Shown: one piece after another, positions 1 through 5,834 of the stretch
Position numbering within the stretch: position 1 is the first letter of the stretch
Layout of the letters: each line of letters starts with the position of its first letter
Source of the DNA: JBCBWG01 sp964579305
Lineage (GTDB): Bacteria; Pseudomonadota; Alphaproteobacteria; Rhizobiales; Hyphomicrobiaceae
Length of the DNA: 7,856 nt
Direction: 5' to 3'
Assembly: GCA_964579305.1 (NCBI GenBank)
Contig: CAZOGY010000147.1
Coordinates: 1 to 7,856 of the forward strand
Translations under genes and position numbers: made by a program
Notes under the pieces: model-generated
Database searches by the model: none
Told to the model about the DNA's origin: nothing
Seen by the model: only the letters and a program-made list of their open reading frames with translations

Positions 1-1
1 C

Positions 2-145
2 TCCGCGGGGGCGGGCCGTTTTCGTGTCGATGTTTCGAACACGAACATCGACGGCTCGGGCCGCTTTGCGGCCTTGGGGCGTGAAACCGATTGGACGCGA
101 CACGCTTTAGGTTTCTTCAGGTTCAAGTGCGTTCACCTGCCATAA
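2..145 (+). CDS. possible 3' end of an unidentified gene, cut by the left edge
   Basis: This frame is open from the left edge to a TAA at 143-145, giving about 47 codons with no start inside the window. Most of its first 30 codons end in G or C, as in the genes to the right, and the translation has an ordinary composition (for example GRFRVDVSNTNIDGSGRF). That is the only evidence for coding. The opposite strand is also open from a GTG near 101 to the left edge, so the direction is not settled. I recognise no family. Two inverted repeats lie inside the frame, which could equally mean that this is noncoding DNA. The call is an inference that sequence to the left would quickly confirm or reject. 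Confidence 0.22.
   Translation, partial: SAGAGRFRVDVSNTNIDGSGRFAALGRETDWTRHALGFFRFKCVHLP
21..52. repeat. two overlapping, mutually exclusive inverted repeats
   Basis: TTCGTGT at 21-27 is the reverse complement of ACACGAA at 39-45. GTCGATGTT at 26-34 is the reverse complement of AACATCGAC at 44-52. The stems are 7 and 9 bp and share bases, so only one can form at a time. No T-run follows on either strand, so neither looks like an intrinsic terminator. Confidence 0.5.
59..73. repeat. short GC-rich hairpin
   Basis: GGCCGC at 59-64 pairs with GCGGCC at 68-73 around a TTT loop. There is no T-tract after it on the plus strand. It might be a weak transcription stop or simply chance in GC-rich DNA. 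Confidence 0.3.
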
Positions 146-153
146 TTCAGGTT
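116..153 (+). promoter_or_regulatory. possible promoter and operator upstream of the membrane-protein gene
   Basis: A CATAAT box at 141-146 matches a -10 element at five of six bases, but no convincing -35 element lies 16-18 bases upstream. Three CAGGT half-sites surround it: 118-122 on the plus strand, 135-139 inverted (ACCTG), and 148-152 on the plus strand. The first and third lie inside a repeated TTCAGGTT (116-123 and 146-153, 30 bases apart). The first and second form an inverted pair of CAGGT. This arrangement, with half-sites overlapping and flanking a -10-like box, is what a repressor site can look like. It would leave a leader of about 100 bases before the gene at 252. The function is inferred. 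Confidence 0.3.
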
Positions 154-176
154 TTTAATGCGCACTGGCTCATTTG

Positions 177-231
177 GTTCGGGCGCTTCCCCAAAACCGG
201 ATGCGCTCTATAAAATCATTGCTTTAAGCGG
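177..231. repeat. possible relic of a dispersed Rhizobiales palindromic repeat
   Basis: The stretch contains CCCCAAAACCGGATGCGCTC (192-211 region) followed by an AT-rich spacer and a partial complement of the CGCT arm (AGCG at 227-230). Hyphomicrobiales genomes carry many intergenic repeats built around AAAACCGG or CCGGTTTT with GCGCTC or GAGCATG arms. The resemblance is from memory and there is no second copy in this window, so the call is tentative. Confidence 0.25.
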
Positions 232-241
232 AGTTCGGCAC

Positions 242-246
242 GGAGG
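242..246 (+). promoter_or_regulatory. ribosome binding site that fixes a GTG start
   Basis: GGAGG lies five bases before GTG at 252-254. This near-ideal site supports GTG as the true start, since no ATG is nearby in the same frame. Confidence 0.75.
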
Positions 247-251
247 CTATC

Positions 252-632
252 GTGCACTATCCTCAAGGTACCACCGAACAGAATCGACGGGCTGCCGCGG
301 CCTTTGTTGTTCTTATGGTATTATCTTTTACCGTACCCGCGGCTCTGCTGTTCGTGTTAATCACAACGGCGATCGGTATTTCCCTCGGCTGGGCCTACGC
401 TGCCATCCCGGTTGGTCTGGCCGGAGGTATTATCGCGTACAATTGGTATCGTCCGAAGGATCCGATCGACCGGGAAATCATTTTGCTTTCGCTTTTGACC
501 GGCGTCCCGGCCTTGATTGTCTTTGCACTGGTGTTATTTGGCATAAGCTTTTTGATTGGAGCGGGTCCGGCGCTCGTCGTGTTGACCGTCATTGCGATCG
601 CTGTCGGCGCCTGGGTCCGCACACTCAAGTAA
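252..632 (+). CDS. small unknown integral membrane protein, 126 residues
   Basis: I do not recognise this protein. It starts at GTG with a strong GGAGG site five bases upstream and ends at TAA. A short polar N-terminus (residues 1-13, with RR at 12-13) is followed by about four membrane-spanning segments near 14-37, 45-64, 77-101 and 105-122, ending in a basic RTLK tail. The hydrophilic loop between the second and third helices, WYRPKDPIDRE (65-75), is charged and may be the functional or recognition surface. The hydrophobic pattern is too regular for a chance reading frame. Codon use is unlike the cluster next door: 12 of codons 2-31 end in G or C, against 20 of the same codons in metG, and TTA, GTA and TCT occur. 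This points to recent arrival, weak expression or relaxed selection. It faces the minus-strand cluster with 11 bases between stop codons, so it is not part of that operon. Location would be the inner membrane. The role is unknown. Confidence 0.8.
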   Translation: MHYPQGTTEQNRRAAAAFVVLMVLSFTVPAALLFVLITTAIGISLGWAYAAIPVGLAGGIIAYNWYRPKDPIDREIILLSLLTGVPALIVFALVLFGISFLIGAGPALVVLTVIAIAVGAWVRTLK

Positions 633-643
633 ACCAACGCAGC

Positions 644-1441
644 TCAATCAAAATCGATGGTCATGCCGTCGTAGGCTGGCTCGACATTATCGGGTAAGCG
701 CCGTTTGAGCGCCTCGTAGTCAAGATCGACGTGCAAGTGGGTCAGGATCGCCCGCTTGGGCTTCAGGCGCTCGATCCAAGTCAGGGCCTGAGTGACCGTG
801 AAATGCGCCGGATGCGGCATATCCCGAAGCGCATCGACGATCCAAACATCCAGGCCCTGCAGCGCTGCGATACTTTCCTCAGGAACCATCGAGATATCCG
901 GCGAGTAGGCAAGACCACCGATCCGGAACCCGACCGTGTCGATACCGCCGTGCTCCTGCCGGACCGGCATTGCCGTGACCAGGCCGCCAGGGCCCTCAAT
1001 CGCGATTGCCTGCCCGATGTGAATGTCGTGCGCATTCAAGATTGCCGGATAATCACGACCTGCGGGCGTCTCAAAGCAATAGCCAAATCGGCTCACCAGC
1101 GAGGCACGCGTCGGGCCATCCGCCCACATGTCGATCCGCTTTTTCATGCGGTAGACGAGCACGCGCAGATCGTCGATTCCGTGCGTGTGGTCGGCGTGGT
1201 CGTGGGTATAGAGCACGCCGTGCAAGGCGCCGACGTTGGCGTCAAGAAGCTGTTCGCGGATGTCCGGGCCGGTATCAATCAGGACCCGCGTGCGGCCCCG
1301 CTCGCCCTGCCGGTCAATGAGTGCGGCGCACCGCCGCCGCCGGTTTTTGGGGTTGGCCGGGTCACATTGGCCCCAGTCACCGCCGAGACGCGGAACACCG
1401 CCCGAAGACCCGCAACCCAGGATCGTCAGACGATGGCTCAT
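644..1441 (-). CDS. metallo-beta-lactamase-fold hydrolase, PhnP-like, 265 residues
   Basis: This is a soluble metallohydrolase of the beta-lactamase fold, in the branch with PhnP and related phosphodiesterases. The metal motif THDHADH is at residues 79-85. Other likely ligands are H164, D182 (in YSPDIS) and H235 (in THLHVD). The N-terminus has the strand-turn signature LGCGSSGGVPR (8-18), and the segment GQCDPANPKNRRRRC (24-38) is the usual insertion of this branch. PhnP itself hydrolyses a cyclic ribose phosphate. Here no phn genes are present, so that substrate is unsupported and only phosphodiester or related hydrolysis can be suggested. The start ATG overlaps the tatD stop in an ATGA, which implies translational coupling and fits the poor ribosome binding site. 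It is the last gene of the cluster. The length is normal for the family and all the metal residues are present. Confidence 0.88.
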   Translation of the reverse strand: MSHRLTILGCGSSGGVPRLGGDWGQCDPANPKNRRRRCAALIDRQGERGRTRVLIDTGPDIREQLLDANVGALHGVLYTHDHADHTHGIDDLRVLVYRMKKRIDMWADGPTRASLVSRFGYCFETPAGRDYPAILNAHDIHIGQAIAIEGPGGLVTAMPVRQEHGGIDTVGFRIGGLAYSPDISMVPEESIAALQGLDVWIVDALRDMPHPAHFTVTQALTWIERLKPKRAILTHLHVDLDYEALKRRLPDNVEPAYDGMTIDFD

Positions 1442-2247
1442 GCCGCAAGGCTCACGGCAGCAGCCGCATGACGCGGCACTTTTTGATACAGCCGGAAGAA
1501 GTTCTCCGTCGTCGCTTCGGCCAGTTCTGACAGAGGCATCCCGCGCGCCTCGGCAAGCGCCCTGGCCGTGTGCACCACGTACGCCGGCTCGTTTGTCTTG
1601 CCGCGATAAGGCACGGGCGCGAGATAAGGCGCATCAGTCTCAACGAGAAGCCGGTCGAGCGGCAGCGCGCGGGCAATGTCGCGCAGCTCCTCAGATTTCT
1701 TGAAGGAGATCACGCCGGAAAACGAGACATACAGCCCCAGGGCCACCGCCCGCTGCGCCAGTCCGAGGCCGCCGGTGAAACAGTGAAGCACCGCTGGGAA
1801 CGGGCCGTCTTCGGCGTGCGCCTGTTCAAGGATCGCCGCGGTGTCTTCGTCGGCATCGCGGGCATGGATTTCGAGCGGCAGGCCGGTCATGCGCGCAGCC
1901 TTGATGTGCCGGCGAAAACCATCTGCCTGCCCTTCCGCCGAGCTCTTTTGGTAATAGTAGTCAAGCCCCGCCTCCCCGATCGCGACGACCTTGGGATGGT
2001 CAGCCAATTCAACCAACTGTTCGGGCGTGACGTCCAGTTCGTCATCGGCGTTGTGGGGGTGCGTGCCGACCGAGCAGAACACGGTGTCTTGCGCCTCCGC
2101 CACCGCTCTGACGCGATCGAATTGTGCAACACGCGTGCAGATTGTCACCATCAGGCCAACGCCGGCCTCATGCGCGCGCCCGACCACGCCCGGCAGATCC
2201 TCTGCGAACTGCGGAAAATCGAGATGGCAATGGTGGTCGACCAGCAT
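1438..2247 (-). CDS. tatD: TatD-family metal-dependent nuclease, 269 residues
   Basis: TatD proteins are TIM-barrel metal-dependent hydrolases of the amidohydrolase superfamily. Characterised members are DNases, including 3'-5' exonucleases with a role in DNA repair or turnover. The signature residues are visible: HCHLD near the N-terminus (H6, H8), GTHPHN (61-66), GEAGLDYYY (91-99, with metal-bridging E92), EIHARD (126-131, H128), HCFTG (155-159, H155) and ETDAPYLAP (203-211, D205). Length is typical. A TTA metG stop complement lies 30 bases upstream, and AGGAG sits about a dozen bases before the ATG. The 3' end overlaps the next hydrolase gene by four bases. A tatD gene directly after metG is common in bacteria, and the pairing with the PhnP-like hydrolase suggests linked expression rather than a shown shared pathway. 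The name TatD is historical: the family is not part of protein export. Confidence 0.92.
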   Translation of the reverse strand: MLVDHHCHLDFPQFAEDLPGVVGRAHEAGVGLMVTICTRVAQFDRVRAVAEAQDTVFCSVGTHPHNADDELDVTPEQLVELADHPKVVAIGEAGLDYYYQKSSAEGQADGFRRHIKAARMTGLPLEIHARDADEDTAAILEQAHAEDGPFPAVLHCFTGGLGLAQRAVALGLYVSFSGVISFKKSEELRDIARALPLDRLLVETDAPYLAPVPYRGKTNEPAYVVHTARALAEARGMPLSELAEATTENFFRLYQKVPRHAAAAVSLAA

Positions 2248-2277
2248 GATAGGTTCCGTCTCCTGCAGCAGTGGACC

Positions 2278-3843
2278 TTAGGCTTCGGCCGCGTCCGGCT
2301 CTGGCGCCACATATCGTGGGAACGCACCTGAAGGCGCCGGCAGCGCAAGACCTGGCTTCAGACGGCCAGCTTCTCCCAAAGCTGAAAACGCACGTTGCTC
2401 GGGTTCGGTTTGTCCCAGAAGATCAAGCAGCTTGCCCGCCCCTGTCGGGACCACGGGCTGCGCAAGGATCGCAGCTTGGCGAACGACTTCCGCCGTCACA
2501 TACAAGATCGTGCCCATGCGCGCTGGATCGGTTTTCTTTTTTGCCCACGGTTCTTCGCCGGCAAAATAGCGGTTCGCCTCCCCAATCACCGCCCAGACCG
2601 TATCGAGATAGGCCTTGAGGGCTTGCCGGTCCATCGCATCGCGCGCGCGGGCATAGCAGCCATCAGCCATCGCGAGGATCGCCGCGTCTTCGGCCGTGAA
2701 TGCGCCAGGTTCCGGCACCGCGCCATCGCAGTTTTTCGCAATCATCGACAGCGAGCGCTGCGCAAGGTTGCCAAGGTCATTGGCAAGATCGGCATTGATC
2801 CGCAGCCCAATCGCCTCGGGGCTATAGCTGCCGTCGGCACCGAACGTGACTTCGCGCAGGAAGAAATAGCGCACCTGATCGACGCCGTAAGCCGCCACGA
2901 GATCGAACGGATCGATCACGTTGCCAACCGACTTCGACATCTTCTCTCCCTTGTTGAAGAGAAAGCCGTGCGCGAACACGCGTTTGGGCAGTGCGATCCC
3001 CGCCGACATCAGGAAAGCGGGCCAATAGACCGCGTGGAAACGCACGATGTCCTTGCCGATCACGTGCACATCAGCGGGCCAGCGCACCCAGTCGGCGGCC
3101 GACTCATCGGGAAAGCCAATTCCCGTGATGTAGTTCGTGAGCGCATCGACCCACACGTACATGACGTGCTTGTCGTTGCCGGGCACCTTGATGCCCCACT
3201 CGAACGTGGTGCGGGACACCGACAGATCCTTCAGCCCGCCCTTGACAAAGCTGACGACCTCGTTGCGCCGCTCCGCCGGCAGAATGAAATCCGGGTTGGC
3301 CTCGTAGTGGGCGAGCAGCTTGTCCTGATAGGCCGACAACTTGAAGAAATAGGTCTCTTCCTCGACCCATTCGACCGGAGTGCCCTGCGGCGACAGCTTT
3401 TTGCCGTCGTCGGTCAACGTCAGCTCGCTGGCATCGTAGTAGGCTTCATCGCGGACCGAGTACCAGCCCGAATAGCTGTCGAGATAGATGTCGCCGTTCG
3501 CGTCCATCCGTCGCCAGATTTCCTGGCTGGCAGCATGATGGCGCGGCTCGCTTGTGCGTATGAAATCATCGTTGGATAGGCCAAGCGCCACGGCCATCTC
3601 GCGGAACCGCGCCGTGTTGCGCTCAGCAAGCTCCAGTGGCGTAATCCCTTCGCGATCCGCCGTTTGCTTCATCTTGATGCCGTGCTCGTCGGTGCCGGTC
3701 AGGAAAAAGACATCCTTGCCGTCGAGTCGCTCGAACCGCGCGATCGCATCCGTCGCGATGGCTTCATAGGCGTGCCCGATATGCGGCGCACCGTTGGGGT
3801 ATGAAATTGCGGTCGTGACGTAAAAGCGGGTGGGATCTGCCAT
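2278..3843 (-). CDS. metG: methionyl-tRNA synthetase, 521 residues
   Basis: This class I aminoacyl-tRNA synthetase charges tRNA-Met with methionine in the cytoplasm. The HIGH motif is exact at residues 21-24 (preceded by ISYPNGAP) and KMSKS is exact at 301-305. The Rossmann catalytic core spans roughly 6-330, with the connective domain near 115-225. The alpha-helical anticodon-binding domain follows from about 345, including DLGNLAQR (356-363) and PW at 432-433. In the connective domain the CxxC zinc knuckle is missing: the equivalent region reads GWYSVRDEAYY (126-136), so this is the zinc-free type. There is no C-terminal EMAP-II/Trbp-like dimerisation domain, which explains the modest length. 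GAGG five bases before the ATG supports the start. The gene lies 77 bases after holB, the widest gap in the cluster, so an internal promoter is possible. Confidence 0.96.
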   Translation of the reverse strand: MADPTRFYVTTAISYPNGAPHIGHAYEAIATDAIARFERLDGKDVFFLTGTDEHGIKMKQTADREGITPLELAERNTARFREMAVALGLSNDDFIRTSEPRHHAASQEIWRRMDANGDIYLDSYSGWYSVRDEAYYDASELTLTDDGKKLSPQGTPVEWVEEETYFFKLSAYQDKLLAHYEANPDFILPAERRNEVVSFVKGGLKDLSVSRTTFEWGIKVPGNDKHVMYVWVDALTNYITGIGFPDESAADWVRWPADVHVIGKDIVRFHAVYWPAFLMSAGIALPKRVFAHGFLFNKGEKMSKSVGNVIDPFDLVAAYGVDQVRYFFLREVTFGADGSYSPEAIGLRINADLANDLGNLAQRSLSMIAKNCDGAVPEPGAFTAEDAAILAMADGCYARARDAMDRQALKAYLDTVWAVIGEANRYFAGEEPWAKKKTDPARMGTILYVTAEVVRQAAILAQPVVPTGAGKLLDLLGQTEPEQRAFSALGEAGRLKPGLALPAPSGAFPRYVAPEPDAAEA

Positions 3844-3898
3844 CTGGCCCTCAAATCGGTGACTTCCGCCGCGATTGCTGAGGAAGCCCCGCGGCAGC

Positions 3899-3909
3899 GA
3901 TCCAGGATC
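3899..3909. repeat. short palindrome in the holB-metG gap
   Basis: GATCCAGGATC is an 11-base palindrome with a one-base centre, inside the 77-base gap between holB and metG. It could be an operator for an internal metG promoter, but no clear -10 or -35 pair was seen and chance is quite possible. Confidence 0.25.
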
Positions 3910-3920
3910 AGCAGGCGGGC

Positions 3921-5039
3921 TCAGCGCGTCGCCGCTGCAAGCCGTTCGACGGTCTCAATCAGAAAGGCTCTGCGGTCGAGGTTCAGCGCGGCCGCCGTGG
4001 CGCGATCCGAGGCGATGCTTTCCCATAGCTCGGCCCACGAGGCAAGGCGGCCCTGGGCCGCCAATCGATCCGCAACGGCGTGCAGATGCTGTGGCCCCTC
4101 AAGTCCAACCGCTGCGCGTGCCACACGCGCCATTTCCTCCAGCAGCGTGTCCAGGAACAACTCGTAGCGCACCGTCTCGGCCGAACCGGCAAGGCTATCG
4201 GCCAACTTGTGGATCTCGGACCAGTCGACCCTAGGCAGCATGCCAAGGATCCGGCCGGAAGCCGTCACCACATCAAGTCCTTTGCCGCCCGCAAGCAGCA
4301 AACATTGGCGCACACTGCCGCCGGCAGCCGCGATCAAGCGCCCCCAATCCTTATCAGGCGGCGCCTCAACCGGCGGTTGGGCATCACCCATGGCTTGCGC
4401 CGCTGCCGCCTGCATCTGCTGTGGCGACAGCGGATGAAGCGCCAAGCTGCGGCAGCGCGAGCGAATGGTTGGCAGCAACCGGCCAGGCTCCGCGCAAACC
4501 ATCAAAAACAGCGTATGCGGCGGCGGCTCCTCCAGCGATTTCAAAAGCGCATTGGCAGCCGAGGTATTCATCTCGTCGATTGGATCAATCACGACGACAC
4601 GCCAGCCGCCATTACCCCCCTTATGGCTTAAAAAGCCCTTCAGCTTGCGGACTTCATCGACCGTGATCACGGCGCGAAAGCGCTTGTCCTTGGGATCGTA
4701 TGGCCGCCGGATCACCATAAGTCCTGGATGCGAAAGCACCGCCACTTGGCGTGCCGCCGTCGCAAGCGGATCCACCCCGAGCGGTTGCCCCGTGCGTTCG
4801 GTTTCCGCAGCAAGCGCAAACCGTGCAACGGCATACGCCAGAGTTGCCTTGCCGATCCCTTCAACCCCAGTCATCAGCCATGCGTGATGGCAGCGGCCCG
4901 ACCGCAGCGCAGCATCAAAGTCCGCGCGCGCAGCGTCATGCCCGTACAACGTCCGCGTCCTGCGCGGATGGGGAAAAGGCTCCAGCCGATCTGCCTCGGG
5001 GAGCGCCTCGACTTCCAGTGTTTTTGGAGCACGCGCCAT
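3921..5039 (-). CDS. holB: DNA polymerase III delta' subunit, 372 residues
   Basis: Delta' is the stator of the clamp loader that places the sliding clamp on DNA at the replication fork. The protein has the AAA+ layout: HAWLMTGVEGIGKAT (52-66) is a degenerate P-loop, VVVIDPIDEMN (148-158) is the Walker B region, and the segment after it, NALLKSLEEPP (163-173), is typical of delta'/tau. The SRC motif (194-196) supplies the arginine that acts on the neighbouring subunit's ATP site. The C-terminal half is helical and variable, as in the family. The four-cysteine zinc module of the E. coli protein is not visible. I chose ATG at 5039. An in-frame ATG at 5156 would add 39 residues of low-complexity sequence and overlap tmk by 83 bases. 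No clear ribosome binding site precedes the chosen start, and coupling to tmk 34 bases upstream is likely. A tmk-holB pair is widespread in bacteria. Confidence 0.92.
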   Translation of the reverse strand: MARAPKTLEVEALPEADRLEPFPHPRRTRTLYGHDAARADFDAALRSGRCHHAWLMTGVEGIGKATLAYAVARFALAAETERTGQPLGVDPLATAARQVAVLSHPGLMVIRRPYDPKDKRFRAVITVDEVRKLKGFLSHKGGNGGWRVVVIDPIDEMNTSAANALLKSLEEPPPHTLFLMVCAEPGRLLPTIRSRCRSLALHPLSPQQMQAAAAQAMGDAQPPVEAPPDKDWGRLIAAAGGSVRQCLLLAGGKGLDVVTASGRILGMLPRVDWSEIHKLADSLAGSAETVRYELFLDTLLEEMARVARAAVGLEGPQHLHAVADRLAAQGRLASWAELWESIASDRATAAALNLDRRAFLIETVERLAAATR

Positions 5040-5073
5040 AATCGCGTGGTGTACAGGCCGGGTGCGGCACCGT

Positions 5074-5766
5074 TCAAGGGGCCTGACTGACCTCGTCACC
5101 GATCCGCGCTGCGACATGCCGCCAGATCGCTTCGGCGATTGCATCTCGATGGGCATCGCCAGCGATCACGACACAGCGTTCGGGCGCTTCGGCGGCGACC
5201 GTCAAGAACCCCGCACGCAAGCGATGATGGTAGGCGAGGTCGCGGGCTTCGAACATGTCTTTGAGCGCGCTTGCGGCCTCGTCATCAGGCCGTGTGTCGG
5301 CGGCGTTCGGCGCCGTGCGCGCGTGCGCTCTGGCCAAGCCGATCACGGGATCGATATCGATGATAAAGGTCAGCCCCGGCTGGGTCGGCCCAACCACGAT
5401 GCTGTCCAACGTGCGCAACGTGGATAGCGGCAGGTCGCCAGCCTCCGTTTGATAGACGCGCGTTGAATCCGAAAACCGATCGCAAATGACAATCCGGCCC
5501 GCCTGCAAAGCCGGCCGGATCGTTTCGCTCAGGTGATCGGCCCGGGCCGCAAAGAACGCCAGCGCCTGCGCCAAGTTGCATGGCCTGTGATCACGCGGCG
5601 TCAGCAACGCCGTCCGGATGTCCTCCGCAAACGGCGCGCCACCAGGCTCACGCGTCAGCGCCACATCATGGCCCGCCGCCGCAAGCCGCTCGGCAAGCAA
5701 CCGTGCCTGGGTGGACTTACCGGAGCCTTCACCGCCTTCAAACGTGATGAATCGCTGCTCAGACAT
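5074..5766 (-). CDS. tmk: thymidylate kinase, 230 residues
   Basis: The enzyme phosphorylates dTMP to dTDP with ATP, feeding dTTP synthesis. The P-loop EGGEGSGKST is at 10-19, the dTMP-site motif TREPGG at 38-43, and CDRFSDSTRVYQ at 95-106 (the DR(Y/F)xxST signature). The strand FIIDIDP (134-140) leads into the LID. The LID, about 146-175, is unusual: the Asp-Arg pair often seen before an acidic residue reads DMFE (170-173), and extra acidic and alanine-rich residues (157-169) precede it. R150 and R159 might provide the phosphate-contacting arginine instead. The only possible ATG in frame is used, because TAA lies four codons upstream, although no good ribosome binding site precedes it. It follows dacC by 68 bases and precedes holB by 34. 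Confidence 0.94.
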   Translation of the reverse strand: MSEQRFITFEGGEGSGKSTQARLLAERLAAAGHDVALTREPGGAPFAEDIRTALLTPRDHRPCNLAQALAFFAARADHLSETIRPALQAGRIVICDRFSDSTRVYQTEAGDLPLSTLRTLDSIVVGPTQPGLTFIIDIDPVIGLARAHARTAPNAADTRPDDEAASALKDMFEARDLAYHHRLRAGFLTVAAEAPERCVVIAGDAHRDAIAEAIWRHVAARIGDEVSQAP

Positions 5767-5834
5767 GCCGACTGTTTAGCATGCCCACACAGCCTGTCGC
5801 CTCCCCGCCAACGACGCTTTGCCCGACGCCGACG

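Noticed and set aside
158..697. A 179-residue plus-strand frame covering the membrane gene and crossing into the hydrolase gene
   Set aside because: It has no ribosome binding site, is rich in Arg, Gly and Cys, and overlaps a hydrophobic protein with a strong start in another frame.
731..1471. A 246-residue plus-strand frame opposite the PhnP-like hydrolase
   Set aside because: It is antisense to a gene whose metal-binding motifs are all intact. The composition is Arg- and Asp-rich with no recognisable fold.
2395..3579. A 394-residue plus-strand open frame opposite metG
   Set aside because: Long antisense frames are expected opposite GC-rich genes. It is rich in Arg, His and Ile without domain structure, and metG beneath it is unambiguous.
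5040..5156. A 39-residue N-terminal extension of holB
   Set aside because: It would overlap the end of tmk by 83 bases and adds basic, unstructured sequence that the family lacks. The ATG at 5039 gives a normal N-terminus.
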